Shown here one piece after another: positions 16,881 through 26,029 of a DNA stretch of 64,000 nucleotides (positions are counted from its first letter, which is position 1; every line of letters starts with the position of its first letter). A program made the translations under genes and the position numbers. The stretch is from Streptomyces coffeae. Lineage in GTDB: Bacteria; Actinomycetota; Actinomycetes; Streptomycetales; Streptomycetaceae. The stretch spans positions 124,001 through 188,000 of the forward strand of contig NZ_JAERRF010000007.1 of NCBI RefSeq assembly GCF_016741875.1. Reading direction: 5' to 3'. Under the pieces are notes generated by a model. The model did not search any database and was not told the origin of the DNA. It saw only the letters and a list, made by a program, of their open reading frames with translations.

Positions 16881-18962
16881 GTGAGCACCCCGACCACCGC
16901 CCCGAAGCCCTTCATCTGGTCCGATCTGGACCGCCGAGCCATCGACACCGGCCGCGTCCTGGCCATGGACGCCGTCCAGCGCGCCGGCCACGGACACCCC
17001 GGCACCGCCATGGCCCTGGCACCCGTGGCGTATCTGCTGCACCAAAAGCTCATGCGCCACGACCCGGCGGACCCGGAGTGGTCCGGCCGGGACCGCTTCG
17101 TGCTGTCCGCCGGCCACTCCAGTCTGACTCTCTACATCCAACTGTTCCTGTCCGGCTACGGCCTCACCCTGGACGACCTGAAGTCCTTCCGACAGGCGGG
17201 CAGCCGCACCCCGGGCCACCCCGAATACGGCCACACCGCCGGCGTGGAGACGACCACCGGCCCGCTCGGTCAGGGGGTTGCCAACGCGGTGGGCATGGCA
17301 ATGGCGGCCCGCTACGAGCGTGGGCTGTTCGACCCCGAGGCGCCTGAGGGCGCTTCGCCCTTCGACCACACCGTCTGGACTCTGGCGGGCGACGGCTGTC
17401 TCGCCGAGGGCGTGGCCGCCGAGGCCAGCGCGCTCGCCGGCCATCAGCAGCTGGGCAACCTGGTCCTGATCTGGGACGACAACCGCATCACCATCGAGGG
17501 CGACACGCACACCGCCACCAGCGAGAACGTCCTCGCACGCTACGAGGCGTACGGCTGGCACGTCCAGTACGTTGCTGCCCGGCCAGACGGCGATGTCGAC
17601 GAAACGGCCCTGCACGAGGCCCTGGAGACCGCGCGTGCGGAGACCGGCAGGCCCTCCCTCGTCGCCGTGCGCACCGTGATCGCCTGGCCCGCGCCGAACG
17701 CCCGCAACACTGCCGCCTCCCACGGCTCCGCGCTCGGCTCCGACGAGGTCGCCGCCACCAAGAAGCTCCTCGGATTCCAGCCGCAGCACAGCTTCGAGGT
17801 GGCCGAGGAGGTACTGGCACACACCCGGGACATCGGTCGGCGCGGCCACGCAGCACGCGCTGACTGGGAGCGGCAGCTCCAGCAGTGGCAGTCCGAACAC
17901 CCCAGGCGCGCCGCCGAGTTCGAGCGCATACGAGCGGGAGAGCTGCCGACCGACTGGGCGGCGGCGATTCCCCGGTTCCCAGCCGGTGGTGCCATGGCGA
18001 CCCGCAAGGCGTCCGGCGAGGTCCTGAAAGCCCTCGGGCCCGTCCTGCCCGAGCTGTGGGGTGGCTCCGCAGACCTCGCGGGCTCCAACAACACCACCAT
18101 CGACGCCTTGTCGTCCTTCCTCCCAGCAGACAACCCGCTGCCGACCGCCGACCCGTACGGCCGCACGATCCACTTCGGCATCCGCGAGCACGCCATGGGC
18201 GCGGCCATGAACGGCATCGTGCTGCATGGCAACACCCGCATCTACGGCGGCACCTTCCTCGTCTTCTCCGACTACATGCGCCCGGCGGTGCGGATGGCCG
18301 CGCTGATGCGGCTGCCCGTGACCTATGTGTGGACGCATGACTCCATCGGCCTCGGCGAGGACGGCCCGACCCACCAGCCGGTCGAGCACCTGGCGTCCCT
18401 GCGTGCCATCCCCGGACTCAACGTGGTCCGCCCGGCCGACGCCAACGAGACCGCCATCGTCTGGGCCGAGATCGTACGTCGCCACAGCGCCCGCCCCGCC
18501 CCGCACGGACTGTGCCTGACCCGCCAGAGCGTACCGATCCACGGGGCGAACGAGGAGGCGGCCAGGGGCGGTTACGTCCTGCTCGAAGCCGAGGGCGGCG
18601 CGCCGCAGGTCATCCTCATCGCGACCGGCTCGGAGGTGCAGTTGGCCGTCACCGCCCGCGCCGAGCTCCAGGCCGACGGCATCCCCGCGCGCGTGGTGTC
18701 GATGCCCTGCCGGGAGTGGTTCGAGGAGCAGGACCAGGAGTGGCGCGACCGTGTGCTGCCGCCGTCGGCCCGGGCCAGGGTCTCGGTCGAGGCCGGCGTC
18801 GCCCAGGGCTGGCGCGACTACATCGGCGACGCCGGACGCAGCGTGAGCCTGGAGCGCTTCGGCGCCTCCGCGGACCACCGGTTCCTGTACGAGCAGTTCG
18901 GCATCACCGCCCAGGCCGTGGCCGACGCTGCCCGAGCCTCCCTCGCCGCCGCCGGAAGCTGA
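16881..18962 (+). CDS. tkt: Transketolase
   Basis: A 693-residue thiamine-diphosphate enzyme moving two-carbon units between sugar phosphates. Visible motifs include [16 protein letters not shown] (donor His), the TPP/Mg site [10 protein letters not shown] with [25 protein letters not shown] in the pyrimidine-binding domain, [16 protein letters not shown] and [10 protein letters not shown] in the C-terminal domain. The start is GTG at 16881 with GGAAGGAAC about 12 nt upstream. It follows the RpiB-like gene by 104 nt and precedes a truncated transaldolase. In this setting it would consume the D-erythrose 4-phosphate made by the island, converting it with xylulose 5-phosphate or fructose 6-phosphate; it is likely a second copy beside a housekeeping tkt. 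Confidence 0.95.
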   Translation: MSTPTTAPKPFIWSDLDRRAIDTGRVLAMDAVQRAGHGHPGTAMALAPVAYLLHQKLMRHDPADPEWSGRDRFVLSAGHSSLTLYIQLFLSGYGLTLDDLKSFRQAGSRTPGHPEYGHTAGVETTTGPLGQGVANAVGMAMAARYERGLFDPEAPEGASPFDHTVWTLAGDGCLAEGVAAEASALAGHQQLGNLVLIWDDNRITIEGDTHTATSENVLARYEAYGWHVQYVAARPDGDVDETALHEALETARAETGRPSLVAVRTVIAWPAPNARNTAASHGSALGSDEVAATKKLLGFQPQHSFEVAEEVLAHTRDIGRRGHAARADWERQLQQWQSEHPRRAAEFERIRAGELPTDWAAAIPRFPAGGAMATRKASGEVLKALGPVLPELWGGSADLAGSNNTTIDALSSFLPADNPLPTADPYGRTIHFGIREHAMGAAMNGIVLHGNTRIYGGTFLVFSDYMRPAVRMAALMRLPVTYVWTHDSIGLGEDGPTHQPVEHLASLRAIPGLNVVRPADANETAIVWAEIVRRHSARPAPHGLCLTRQSVPIHGANEEAARGGYVLLEAEGGAPQVILIATGSEVQLAVTARAELQADGIPARVVSMPCREWFEEQDQEWRDRVLPPSARARVSVEAGVAQGWRDYIGDAGRSVSLERFGASADHRFLYEQFGITAQAVADAARASLAAAGS

Positions 18963-18974
18963 AGGAGCAACCCC

Positions 18975-19313
18975 GTGAACGACGCACTCGACCGCCTATG
19001 CGACCACGCGCTCTCCATCTGGCTGGACGACCTGTCCCGCGACCGCATCACCTCCGGCAACCTCGCCGAGCTGATGGTGGCCAAGAACGTCACCGGAGTC
19101 ACCACCAACCCCTCCATCTTCCAGGCTGCCATCACCACCGCGGACGTACGCGCGGCGTGCGACATCCTGCGCCCGGTGTACGAGGCCACCCGCGGGCGGG
19201 ACGGCTGGGTATCCATCGAAGTCGACCCGCGCTTGGCCCACCGCACGGAGGCCACCATCGCCGAGGCCGAGCAGCTGTGGTGGCTGGTCGAGCCGCGCTG
19301 GCCCGCTCCCTGA
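18975..19313 (+). pseudogene. Truncated and internally deleted transaldolase
   Basis: The 112-residue frame begins like an actinobacterial transaldolase ([18 protein letters not shown], then [13 protein letters not shown]) and runs to IAEAEQLWW, but transaldolases of this type have about 370 residues. Between IFQ and [14 protein letters not shown] a segment of roughly 25 residues is missing relative to the family, and the barrel with the Schiff-base lysine is absent after [14 protein letters not shown] at 18975 is 12 nt after the transketolase stop and has GAAGGAG, so it is the natural next gene of the operon, now non-functional. It needs a transaldolase elsewhere in the genome to complete the cycle. 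Confidence 0.8.
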
Positions 19314-19764
19314 CCGGCGTGACGGGTGACTGACCGCCGTAGCTACAGGAGAAACGGGCCTTTACGGCAGTGATGTCGCCGAGGTTGGGCACGGTCGGTC
19401 AGTGGTGGGACTGGATCCGGGACGCCACGAATCGGTCTCGGCGTGCCAGGCAAGGGTGCCGCCAGGGCGGCGTGGACCCCGAGGTCCGGGCCGCCGTAGC
19501 CGGAGCACAGACTCCCGATCGAGTCCTGGCGCTTCTCACCAGGCCCGCAACCAGCTACCACCCGACGCTCATAAACAACCCGCCGGTCTTTGCCGTTCCC
19601 GAACTGGGAGCCCGGTGCCCTGACTCAGACACCAGCCGCGAAGCAGGCTGCGGGTAGCGTGACGTCCTTTTGCTCTGGAGAGGCCCGCTGACGGAACGGG
19701 CGTGGCGGTGGGCATTCCGGAGCGTGAGAGTCGGTTCCGCCTGTCTCACGTACTGTGGCTTCGC
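19314..19764. other. Intergenic stretch after the transaldolase remnant
   Basis: The missing C-terminal part of transaldolase is not recognisable here. A 95-residue open frame at 19370-19657 on the plus strand and a 72-residue one on the minus strand have no ribosome site or motif I can place. The interval presumably carries the promoter of the phosphotransferase-like gene. Confidence 0.5.
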
Positions 19765-20691
19765 ATGACCGACTCCGAGATCGAGATCACCGCAGAGCTG
19801 GTACACGATCTTCTCAAGGGCCAGCATCCGGACCTTGCAGGGTTGGCTATCCGCGAGGTAACGGGCGGCTGGGACAACCAAATGTGGCGGCTTGGGGATG
19901 AGTTGGTCGTGCGCATGCCGCGCACGGAACGTGCCCCGGATCTCCAGCGCAAGGAGCGCCGGTGGCTGCCCGTTCTGGCCCCGCGCCTTCCGCTCCCGGT
20001 TCCGACCCCTGTGCGGATCGGCGAACCGTCAGCGCGTTTCCCGAGGCCCTGGAGCATTATGACGTGGGTTCCCGGCGAGCCACTCGACTACGCCTCGATC
20101 AGTCGCGGCGAGCACGCGGCCGACACTCTGGCGGGCTTCCTCAGGGCGCTCCATGTGGAGGCGCCCGCCGAGGCGCCGACCAGTTCGGACCGCGGCGCTC
20201 ACCCCAAGAAGTGCACGGACGGCTTCGAGAAGTTCTTGCAAGCCGTTGCCCCTGGCGGCATGGTCGCCGACGTCCGGGCCGTCCGGGCCGTCTGGGACGA
20301 TGCCGTTGCGGCTCCCGAGTGGGAGGGCCCGCCGGTATGGCTGCACGGTGACCTCCATGCCGCGAATGTCGTCGTCTCGGACGGGACGCTCTCGGGCGTG
20401 ATCGATTTCGGTGACATGTTCGCCGGCGATCCGGCGTGGGACCTCGCGGCCGCGTGGCTGCTCCTTCCCGCGGGCGCGGCCTCACGGTTCTTCGAGGTGT
20501 ACGCGCATACGGACGAGGCGACGATCCGGCGCGCCCGAGGGTTGGCTGCTCTGAAAAGCCTCTTCCTCATCCTTATGGGCCAGAACGGGGAACGGGGCCT
20601 TCCTGGCGGCAAGCCGACATGGGGACCCGCAGGCCGGGCGGCGCTCGATCGTGTTCTGACATCCAGCTTGGGCTGGCCCTCTCCGGCATAG
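19765..20691 (+). CDS. Aminoglycoside phosphotransferase (APH)/choline kinase-family protein
   Basis: A 308-residue protein of the APH fold. It shows the N-lobe GGWDNQMWRLGDELVVRMPR with the ATP-binding Arg/Lys position, MTWVPGEPLDY in the hinge, and the catalytic loop LHGDLHAANVVV with Asp, followed by the metal site VIDFGDMFAGDPAWDLAAA. This form (HGDLHxxN...IDFGD) is common in actinobacterial phosphotransferases annotated as aminoglycoside kinases, but resistance cannot be inferred. ATG at 19765 is preferred over the first in-frame start at 19702 because the family begins shortly before the N-lobe. It appears to be a single-gene unit. Confidence 0.87.
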   Translation: MTDSEIEITAELVHDLLKGQHPDLAGLAIREVTGGWDNQMWRLGDELVVRMPRTERAPDLQRKERRWLPVLAPRLPLPVPTPVRIGEPSARFPRPWSIMTWVPGEPLDYASISRGEHAADTLAGFLRALHVEAPAEAPTSSDRGAHPKKCTDGFEKFLQAVAPGGMVADVRAVRAVWDDAVAAPEWEGPPVWLHGDLHAANVVVSDGTLSGVIDFGDMFAGDPAWDLAAAWLLLPAGAASRFFEVYAHTDEATIRRARGLAALKSLFLILMGQNGERGLPGGKPTWGPAGRAALDRVLTSSLGWPSPA

Positions 20692-20836
20692 GCCCCGCTC
20701 CCATCTCCGGGCGTGACACTGGTGGGCTCGCGTCAACTGTCACCAGTTCTCCGAGGGGCCAGCCTGGTGGTGACCGCCAGTGGCCGCAGGTCATGAGGAG
20801 TTCCCGCAGGAGGGCGGCTGCCCGCCAAGGCAGGAG

Positions 20837-21150
20837 ATGACGGAAGGCTTCGTGGGTCAACTCGATGTCGCCTGGGCCGAGCCGCTGACCGGCCGGATGG
20901 CCGGCCCTTCCACGTCAAGGACGGCGAACACGACGAGACCGTCCCCGACGGCTACCCCATGGTGGACGTCGGGGACGGTCGCATGGACTACCGCCGCTTC
21001 TTGACCGCGGTCGGCAGGACCCACGGCGTCCGCCGTGACCACCACTGGCTGGTGGAGCACGACGAGCCCGCCGGTTTGCTGACCACCGCCCGCCGCTCCG
21101 CCCGCTGTCTGCGGTCGCGGCGGTGCGGCGGACGAGGCCGAGCGAGGGCC
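20837..21150 (+). pseudogene. Remnant of a sugar phosphate isomerase/epimerase (xylose isomerase-like TIM barrel)
   Basis: Two pieces in different frames recall the C-terminal half of this family. From 20837 a short piece includes FVGQLDVAWAEPLTGR. From 20908 another frame gives FHVKDGEHDETVPDG, VDVGDGRMDYRRF and HHWLVEHDEPAG, the last with the family's metal/substrate Glu-His. The frame change between them, the missing N-terminal half and the absence of a plausible start mark it as decayed. It ends close to the stop of the convergent OFA transporter. The original role is unknown; the family acts on inositols and other sugars. Confidence 0.65.
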
Positions 21151-21163
21151 CCTCGCGGCGGGG

Positions 21164-22555
21164 CTAGACGGCCTCGCGGCTGATCGGCTGCGGGTTCGGG
21201 GCGATGTCCTGGATCCGCGGCCGGCCGGGCTGCCGCAGCAGCAGGGCCACCGCGGCCGCCACCATGGAGATGCCGCCGGCCAGCGCGTACGCGCCGTCGT
21301 AGCCCCAGGCGTCGACCACCATTGAGCCGAGGCCGCCGCCGAACAGCCCGCTGATCAGCTTTCCGCTGTACACCAGGCCGTAGTTGGTGGCGTTGTAGTT
21401 CTCACCGAAGTAGTCCGGGGTCAGCGCCGCGAACATCGGATAGAAGGCGCCGCCGCCGAATCCGGAGAGGAAGGCGAAGAAGAGGAACAGCGCCTCGTTG
21501 TGGATGTTGCCGGCCCAGATCACCCCGAACTGGGCCAGGCCCAGCACCACGATGACGAACACCAGGGTCCTCTTCCGGCCCCACAGGTCCGACAGCCAGC
21601 CCACCACACCGCGTCCGACACCGTTGATGACGGACATGATGCCCATGGACGAGGCCGCGACCAGCGGGCCGAAGCCCACGTCCTTGGCGTAGTCGACCTG
21701 GAAGGAGATCCCGAAGATCGACACCCCGGCGGTGAGCACCAGGGAGACCCACATCAGTGGCAACATCCCGGTCTTGATGGCCTCCTTGGGCGTGTACTGC
21801 CGCACCGCCGGCGGGTTCTTCGTCAGGCTCGCCGCGCTCTTGGCGTTGCCGTTGTAGCTCAGTGGGTCGATGCCGGCGGGCCACCAGTTCTTCGGCGGGT
21901 CCTTGAAGAACCAGGCGCAGCCCGCCACGATGATCAGCACATAGACCCCGATGAGGTCGAGCACCTCGTCGAAGTTCCCCGTGTCGAACCAGTAGTTGAA
22001 GATGAAGATGAACGGTAACGCGCCGTAGGCGAACCCTCCGTTGACGAACCCCGTCTTCGCCCCGCGCCGCTCCGGGAACCACTTGCCCACCATGTTGATG
22101 CAGGTGGCGTAGACGAACCCGGATCCGAGCCCGCCGACGACGCCGAAGCCGAGGATCGCCCCGAAGACGTTGTCGACGTGGGAGAGGGCCAGGAAGCCGA
22201 TCAGACACAGTCCGGCTCCCAGGAACATCGCTCTGCGGGCGGTCAGGATCCCCTTCTCCCGCAGCCACCCGGCGGGGAAGGCGATGCCTGCCTGGAAGAA
22301 CACCCAGACGCTCAGGATCCAGAAGGTGTTGCTCTGGGTCCAGCCGTGTGCCTCCGAGAGCGTGTCCTCCGCCGAGCCGTACGCGTACTCGGACACGCTG
22401 ATGGCCATCATCGCGATCCACGGCAGATAGACCATCAGCTTCCGGCTATGGCCCAGGATGTCGCGGTCGGTCTCGCCGATGCGGTACGTGCGCCCCTTGC
22501 TGTCCTGCACTTCACGGAAGGGGAGGACCCCTTCCGGTTGTTCTGCTGTGCTCAT
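21164..22555 (-). CDS. OFA-family MFS transporter (oxalate:formate antiporter-like)
   Basis: A 463-residue, 12-helix major facilitator of the OxlT/OFA family. The N-terminal cytoplasmic segment has RTYRIGETDRDILGHSRKLM; helix 1 begins VYLPWIAMMAISVSEYAYG; the loop RRGAKTGFVNGGFAYGA and the C-terminal half GFGGGAFYPMFAALTPDYFG are typical of OFA proteins. It is the last gene of an oxalate catabolic transcript (77 nt after the acyl-CoA synthetase start when read on the plus strand, so it is actually the 5'-most gene on the minus strand only if the transcript begins at 22555). Exchange of oxalate in for formate out would suit the Frc/Oxc pair. Exact specificity is inferred from context. Confidence 0.85.
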   Translation of the reverse strand: MSTAEQPEGVLPFREVQDSKGRTYRIGETDRDILGHSRKLMVYLPWIAMMAISVSEYAYGSAEDTLSEAHGWTQSNTFWILSVWVFFQAGIAFPAGWLREKGILTARRAMFLGAGLCLIGFLALSHVDNVFGAILGFGVVGGLGSGFVYATCINMVGKWFPERRGAKTGFVNGGFAYGALPFIFIFNYWFDTGNFDEVLDLIGVYVLIIVAGCAWFFKDPPKNWWPAGIDPLSYNGNAKSAASLTKNPPAVRQYTPKEAIKTGMLPLMWVSLVLTAGVSIFGISFQVDYAKDVGFGPLVAASSMGIMSVINGVGRGVVGWLSDLWGRKRTLVFVIVVLGLAQFGVIWAGNIHNEALFLFFAFLSGFGGGAFYPMFAALTPDYFGENYNATNYGLVYSGKLISGLFGGGLGSMVVDAWGYDGAYALAGGISMVAAAVALLLRQPGRPRIQDIAPNPQPISREAV

Positions 22556-22631
22556 GTCGTCCCCTTGGCTTCGAAGGAGCCCGGCCAGCGCCCCCTGTCC
22601 AATCTCTTCGTGCTCCGGGAAACGTGGGTGG

Positions 22632-24767
22632 CTATGTGAGCAGCCCCGCGGACCTGGCCCAGCGGTACTTGGCGCCCAGGACGGCCACCGGCTTCTCGGT
22701 GGTGTACGGATACGCCACGACCCCGCGCTCGAAGAGGTATGCGCACGCTTCCTCGACCTCGGTGTCGCCCGCGAGCGAGGCCACCACCGGCTTGGCGATG
22801 CCCTGCGCGCGGAACTCTTCGACGACCCGCGCGGTCAGCTCGGCGAACACCATCGGCGGGGTGACGATGGTGTGCCAGTAGCCCAGGACCAGGGCGTGGA
22901 TCCGCGGATCCGCCAGGCCCAGCCGGATGGTCGCCTCGTAGGTGGACGGCGGTTCGCCGCCGGTGATGTCCACCGGGTTCCCGGCCGCGCCGAACGGCGG
23001 GATGAAGCGGCGGAAGGCGGCGTCCAGGTCCGCGGGGATCTCCATCAGGGACAGCCCGTTGTCGACGATCGCGTCTGACAGCAGCACCCCCGAGCCCCCG
23101 GCGCCGGTGATGACGACAACGTTGTCGCCCTGTGGTGTGGGCAGCACGGGCAGCGCCCGCGCGTACTCCAGCATCTCGTTGAGACCGGGCGCCCGGATCA
23201 CCCCGGCCTGCCGCAGGATGTCGTCGTAGACCGCGTCATCCCCGGCCAGCGCGCCGGTGTGGGAGCCGGCCGCCTTGGCGCCCGCCGCCGTACGGCCCGC
23301 CTTGAGGACCACCACCGGCTTCCTGGGCACCGTGGCCCGCGCCGCCTCCACGAAGGCGCGGCCGTCCTTGAGGTCCTCCAGGTGCATCGCGATGCACTGG
23401 GTGCGGTCGTCCTCGCCGAACCAGGTGAGCAGGTCGTCCTCGTCCACATCCGACTTGTTGCCGAGGCCGACGATCGCCGAGACACCGGTCTTGGTCGTCC
23501 GGGCAAAGCCCAGGATCGCCATCCCGATGCCACCGGACTGCGAGGTGAGCGCCACCGGCCCCTTCACGTCGTACGGGGTGCAGAAGGTGGCACACAGGTC
23601 CTGCCAGGTGGAGTAGTAGCCGTAGATGTTCGGCCCCAGCAGCCGCACCCCGTGCTCCTCGGCGATCTCCACGATCCGCCGCTGAAGCTCGTGTTCACCG
23701 GTCTCGGCGAAGCCGGACGGGATCAGCACGGCGTTCGGGATGCCCTTGCGGCCGACCTCCTCCAGCGTGGCGGGCACGAACTTCGCGGGGATCGCGAAGA
23801 CCGCCACATCCACCTCGCCGGGGACGTCCGTGACGCTCTTGTACGCCTTACGGCCCAGGATGTCATCGGCTTTGGGGTTCACCGGGTGGATCTCCCCGGA
23901 GAAGCCGCCGTCGATGAGGTTGCGCATCACCGAATTGCCGATCTTGCCCTGCTCGTTGGAGGCGCCCACCACCGCCACCGAGCGCGGCTGCATCAGCCGG
24001 CGCATCGCGCGCAGGATCTCCTCGCGCGAGTAGCGGCGGCGCTCCTGCGGGGCGGGGTCCCCGATCAGCAGTCGCACATCGGCGGCGAGCACCCCGCTCG
24101 CGGTGGCGAACACCGGGTTGAGATCGACCTCCGTGATCTCCGGGAAGTCCGTCACCAGCCGGGAGATCCGCACGATCAGGCCGGCCAGCGCCGTGCGGTC
24201 CACCGCCTCCCCGCCGCGCACCCCGCGCAGCACCTCGGCGGCGCGGATCCCGTCCAGCATCGACAGCGCCTCGTCCTCGGTGGCCGGGGCCAGCCGGAAG
24301 GTGATGTCCTTCAACACCTCCACCAGCACCCCGCCGAGCCCGAACGCCACCACCTTGCCGAAGGTGGGGTCGGTGACCGCGCCGACGATGACCTCCTGGC
24401 CGCCGTCCGGGATCATCTGCTGCACCTGGACGCCCTGGATCCGGGCCTCGGCGTTGTACGAACGGGCGTTGTCGACGATCGCGGTGAACGCGCCCCGCAC
24501 CTCGGCGCAGGACGTCAGCCCCACCCGGACCCCGCCCGCGTCGGTCTTGTGCAGGATGTCCGGGGACACGATCTTGAGGACGACGGGGAAGCCGATCCGG
24601 TCGGCGAGCGCCACCGCCTCGTCGGCGGACTCCGCCAGCCCCTCGGCCGGGGTCGGGATGCCGTACGCGTCGGTGATCCGCTTCCCCTCGGGAGCGGTCA
24701 GTGCCGTGCGCCCCTCGGCGCGGGCTGCGTCCAGCACCACGCGCACGGCATCGTTGTCATACGTCAC
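22632..24767 (-). CDS. NDP-forming acyl-CoA synthetase (acetate-CoA ligase family), ATP-grasp domain first
   Basis: A 711-residue CoA ligase that makes an acyl-CoA through a phosphohistidine. Residues ~1-235 are an ATP-grasp domain (GFPVVLKIVSPDILHKTDAGG), ~255-365 a CoA-binding Rossmann domain (RSVAVVGASNEQGKIGNSVM), ~385-560 the ligase domain (LTSQSGGIGMAILG) and then the catalytic-His loop GSHTGALAGDDAVYDD. Archaeal ADP-forming enzymes have the CoA-binding part first; the order here is circularly shifted, as in several bacterial forms. It lies 2 nt from the formyl-CoA transferase gene, so it may activate oxalate or prime the CoA cycle; the substrate is not readable from motifs. Confidence 0.87.
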   Translation of the reverse strand: MTYDNDAVRVVLDAARAEGRTALTAPEGKRITDAYGIPTPAEGLAESADEAVALADRIGFPVVLKIVSPDILHKTDAGGVRVGLTSCAEVRGAFTAIVDNARSYNAEARIQGVQVQQMIPDGGQEVIVGAVTDPTFGKVVAFGLGGVLVEVLKDITFRLAPATEDEALSMLDGIRAAEVLRGVRGGEAVDRTALAGLIVRISRLVTDFPEITEVDLNPVFATASGVLAADVRLLIGDPAPQERRRYSREEILRAMRRLMQPRSVAVVGASNEQGKIGNSVMRNLIDGGFSGEIHPVNPKADDILGRKAYKSVTDVPGEVDVAVFAIPAKFVPATLEEVGRKGIPNAVLIPSGFAETGEHELQRRIVEIAEEHGVRLLGPNIYGYYSTWQDLCATFCTPYDVKGPVALTSQSGGIGMAILGFARTTKTGVSAIVGLGNKSDVDEDDLLTWFGEDDRTQCIAMHLEDLKDGRAFVEAARATVPRKPVVVLKAGRTAAGAKAAGSHTGALAGDDAVYDDILRQAGVIRAPGLNEMLEYARALPVLPTPQGDNVVVITGAGGSGVLLSDAIVDNGLSLMEIPADLDAAFRRFIPPFGAAGNPVDITGGEPPSTYEATIRLGLADPRIHALVLGYWHTIVTPPMVFAELTARVVEEFRAQGIAKPVVASLAGDTEVEEACAYLFERGVVAYPYTTEKPVAVLGAKYRWARSAGLLT

Positions 24768-24769
24768 CG

Positions 24770-26017
24770 TCAGATCACTCCGTTCGTCTTGAGCAGCCGC
24801 ACGTCCTCGTCGCCGAGCCCCAACTCGCCGACGTACACCTCTTCGTTGTGCTCACCCAGTAGCGGGGAGCGCTCGACCCGGACCGGGGAGTCGGAGAGCT
24901 TCAGCGGGGAGCCGACCGTGGTGAAGGAGCCGCGCTCGGGGTGGTCGACCTCGACGATCATCTCGTTGGCCGCGAGCGACGCGTCCTCGACGATCTCCTT
25001 GGTGGACAGGATCGGCCCGCACGGGATGTTGTGGGCCGTGAGCTGCTCCAGCACCTCCCACTTCGGCAGGGTGCTGCTCCATTCCTCGATCAGTTGGAAC
25101 ATCTTGGCCAGCTTCGGCAGCCGCGCCTCGGGCGCGGCCCACTCCGGGTCCTCGGTCAGTTCGGGGCGGCCGATGAGCCGGGTGATGGGCTCCCAGCCGA
25201 CCGGCTGCACGATGACGTAGACGTAGTCGTTGGGCCCGCCGGGCGCGCACTTGACCGCCCAGCCGGGCTGGCCGCCACCGCTGGCGTTGCCGCTGCGCGG
25301 CACCTCGTCGCCGAAGTCCTCGTTCGGGTATTCGGCCAGCGGCCCGTGCTCCAGCCGCTGCTGGTCGCGCAGCTTGACCCGGCACAGGTTGAGCACCGCG
25401 TGCTGCATCGCCACATTGACCCGCTGGCCGCGTCCGGTGTGGGTGCGCTGGTAGAGCGCGGCGAGGATGCCCGCCACGCAGTGCACCCCGGTGCCGGAGT
25501 CGCCGATCTGGGCGCCGGTGGCCAGTGGCGGTCCGTCCTCGAAGCCGGTCGTGGACATCGACCCGCCCATGGCCTGCGCGACCACCTCGTACGCCTTGAA
25601 CTTGGTGTACGGGCCCTCGCCGAACCCCTTGATCGAGGCGTAGACCAGCCGCGGGTTGATCTCCTGGATGTGCTCCCAGGTGAATCCCATGCGGTCCACG
25701 GCGCCCGGACCGAAGTTCTCCACCAGCACATCGCTGCGGCGGATGAGCTCGGTCAGGATCTCCTTGCCGCGCTCGCTCTTGGTGTTGAGGGTGATGCTTC
25801 GCTTGTTGCAGTTGAGCATCGTGAAGTAGAGCGAGTCCACGTCCGGGAGATCGCGCAGCTGCTTGCGGGTGATGTCGCCGGTGACGTTCTCCAGCTTGAT
25901 CACATCCGCGCCGAGCCAGGCGAGCAGCTGGGTGGCGGAGGGACCGGACTGCACATGCGTCATGTCGAGGACGCGAATGCCCGTCAGAGCTTGATTGGCC
26001 TCAAGAGCCTGGGACAT
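24770..26017 (-). CDS. frc: Formyl-CoA:oxalate CoA-transferase (class III)
   Basis: A 415-residue class III CoA-transferase. It begins with [20 protein letters not shown], has LGADVIKLE, the catalytic aspartate in AQIGDSGTG (Asp173, equivalent to Asp169 of the Oxalobacter enzyme), and [20 protein letters not shown], a glycine-rich loop like that closing over the Frc active site. It swaps CoA from formyl-CoA to oxalate. It sits between oxalyl-CoA decarboxylase (12 nt) and the acyl-CoA synthetase (2 nt), a tight operon, and with them supports oxalate catabolism. Length and motifs are complete. Confidence 0.92.
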   Translation of the reverse strand: MSQALEANQALTGIRVLDMTHVQSGPSATQLLAWLGADVIKLENVTGDITRKQLRDLPDVDSLYFTMLNCNKRSITLNTKSERGKEILTELIRRSDVLVENFGPGAVDRMGFTWEHIQEINPRLVYASIKGFGEGPYTKFKAYEVVAQAMGGSMSTTGFEDGPPLATGAQIGDSGTGVHCVAGILAALYQRTHTGRGQRVNVAMQHAVLNLCRVKLRDQQRLEHGPLAEYPNEDFGDEVPRSGNASGGGQPGWAVKCAPGGPNDYVYVIVQPVGWEPITRLIGRPELTEDPEWAAPEARLPKLAKMFQLIEEWSSTLPKWEVLEQLTAHNIPCGPILSTKEIVEDASLAANEMIVEVDHPERGSFTTVGSPLKLSDSPVRVERSPLLGEHNEEVYVGELGLGDEDVRLLKTNGVI

Positions 26018-26029
26018 GGTGGCGGCTCC

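Noticed and set aside
19370..19657. 95-residue open frame on the plus strand after the transaldolase remnant
   Set aside because: No start signal or family resemblance, and it does not restore the missing transaldolase parts.
20573..20860. 95-residue minus-strand frame with a WRAAALLRELLM-like helix
   Set aside because: It overlaps the end of the phosphotransferase gene and no family or start signal supports it.
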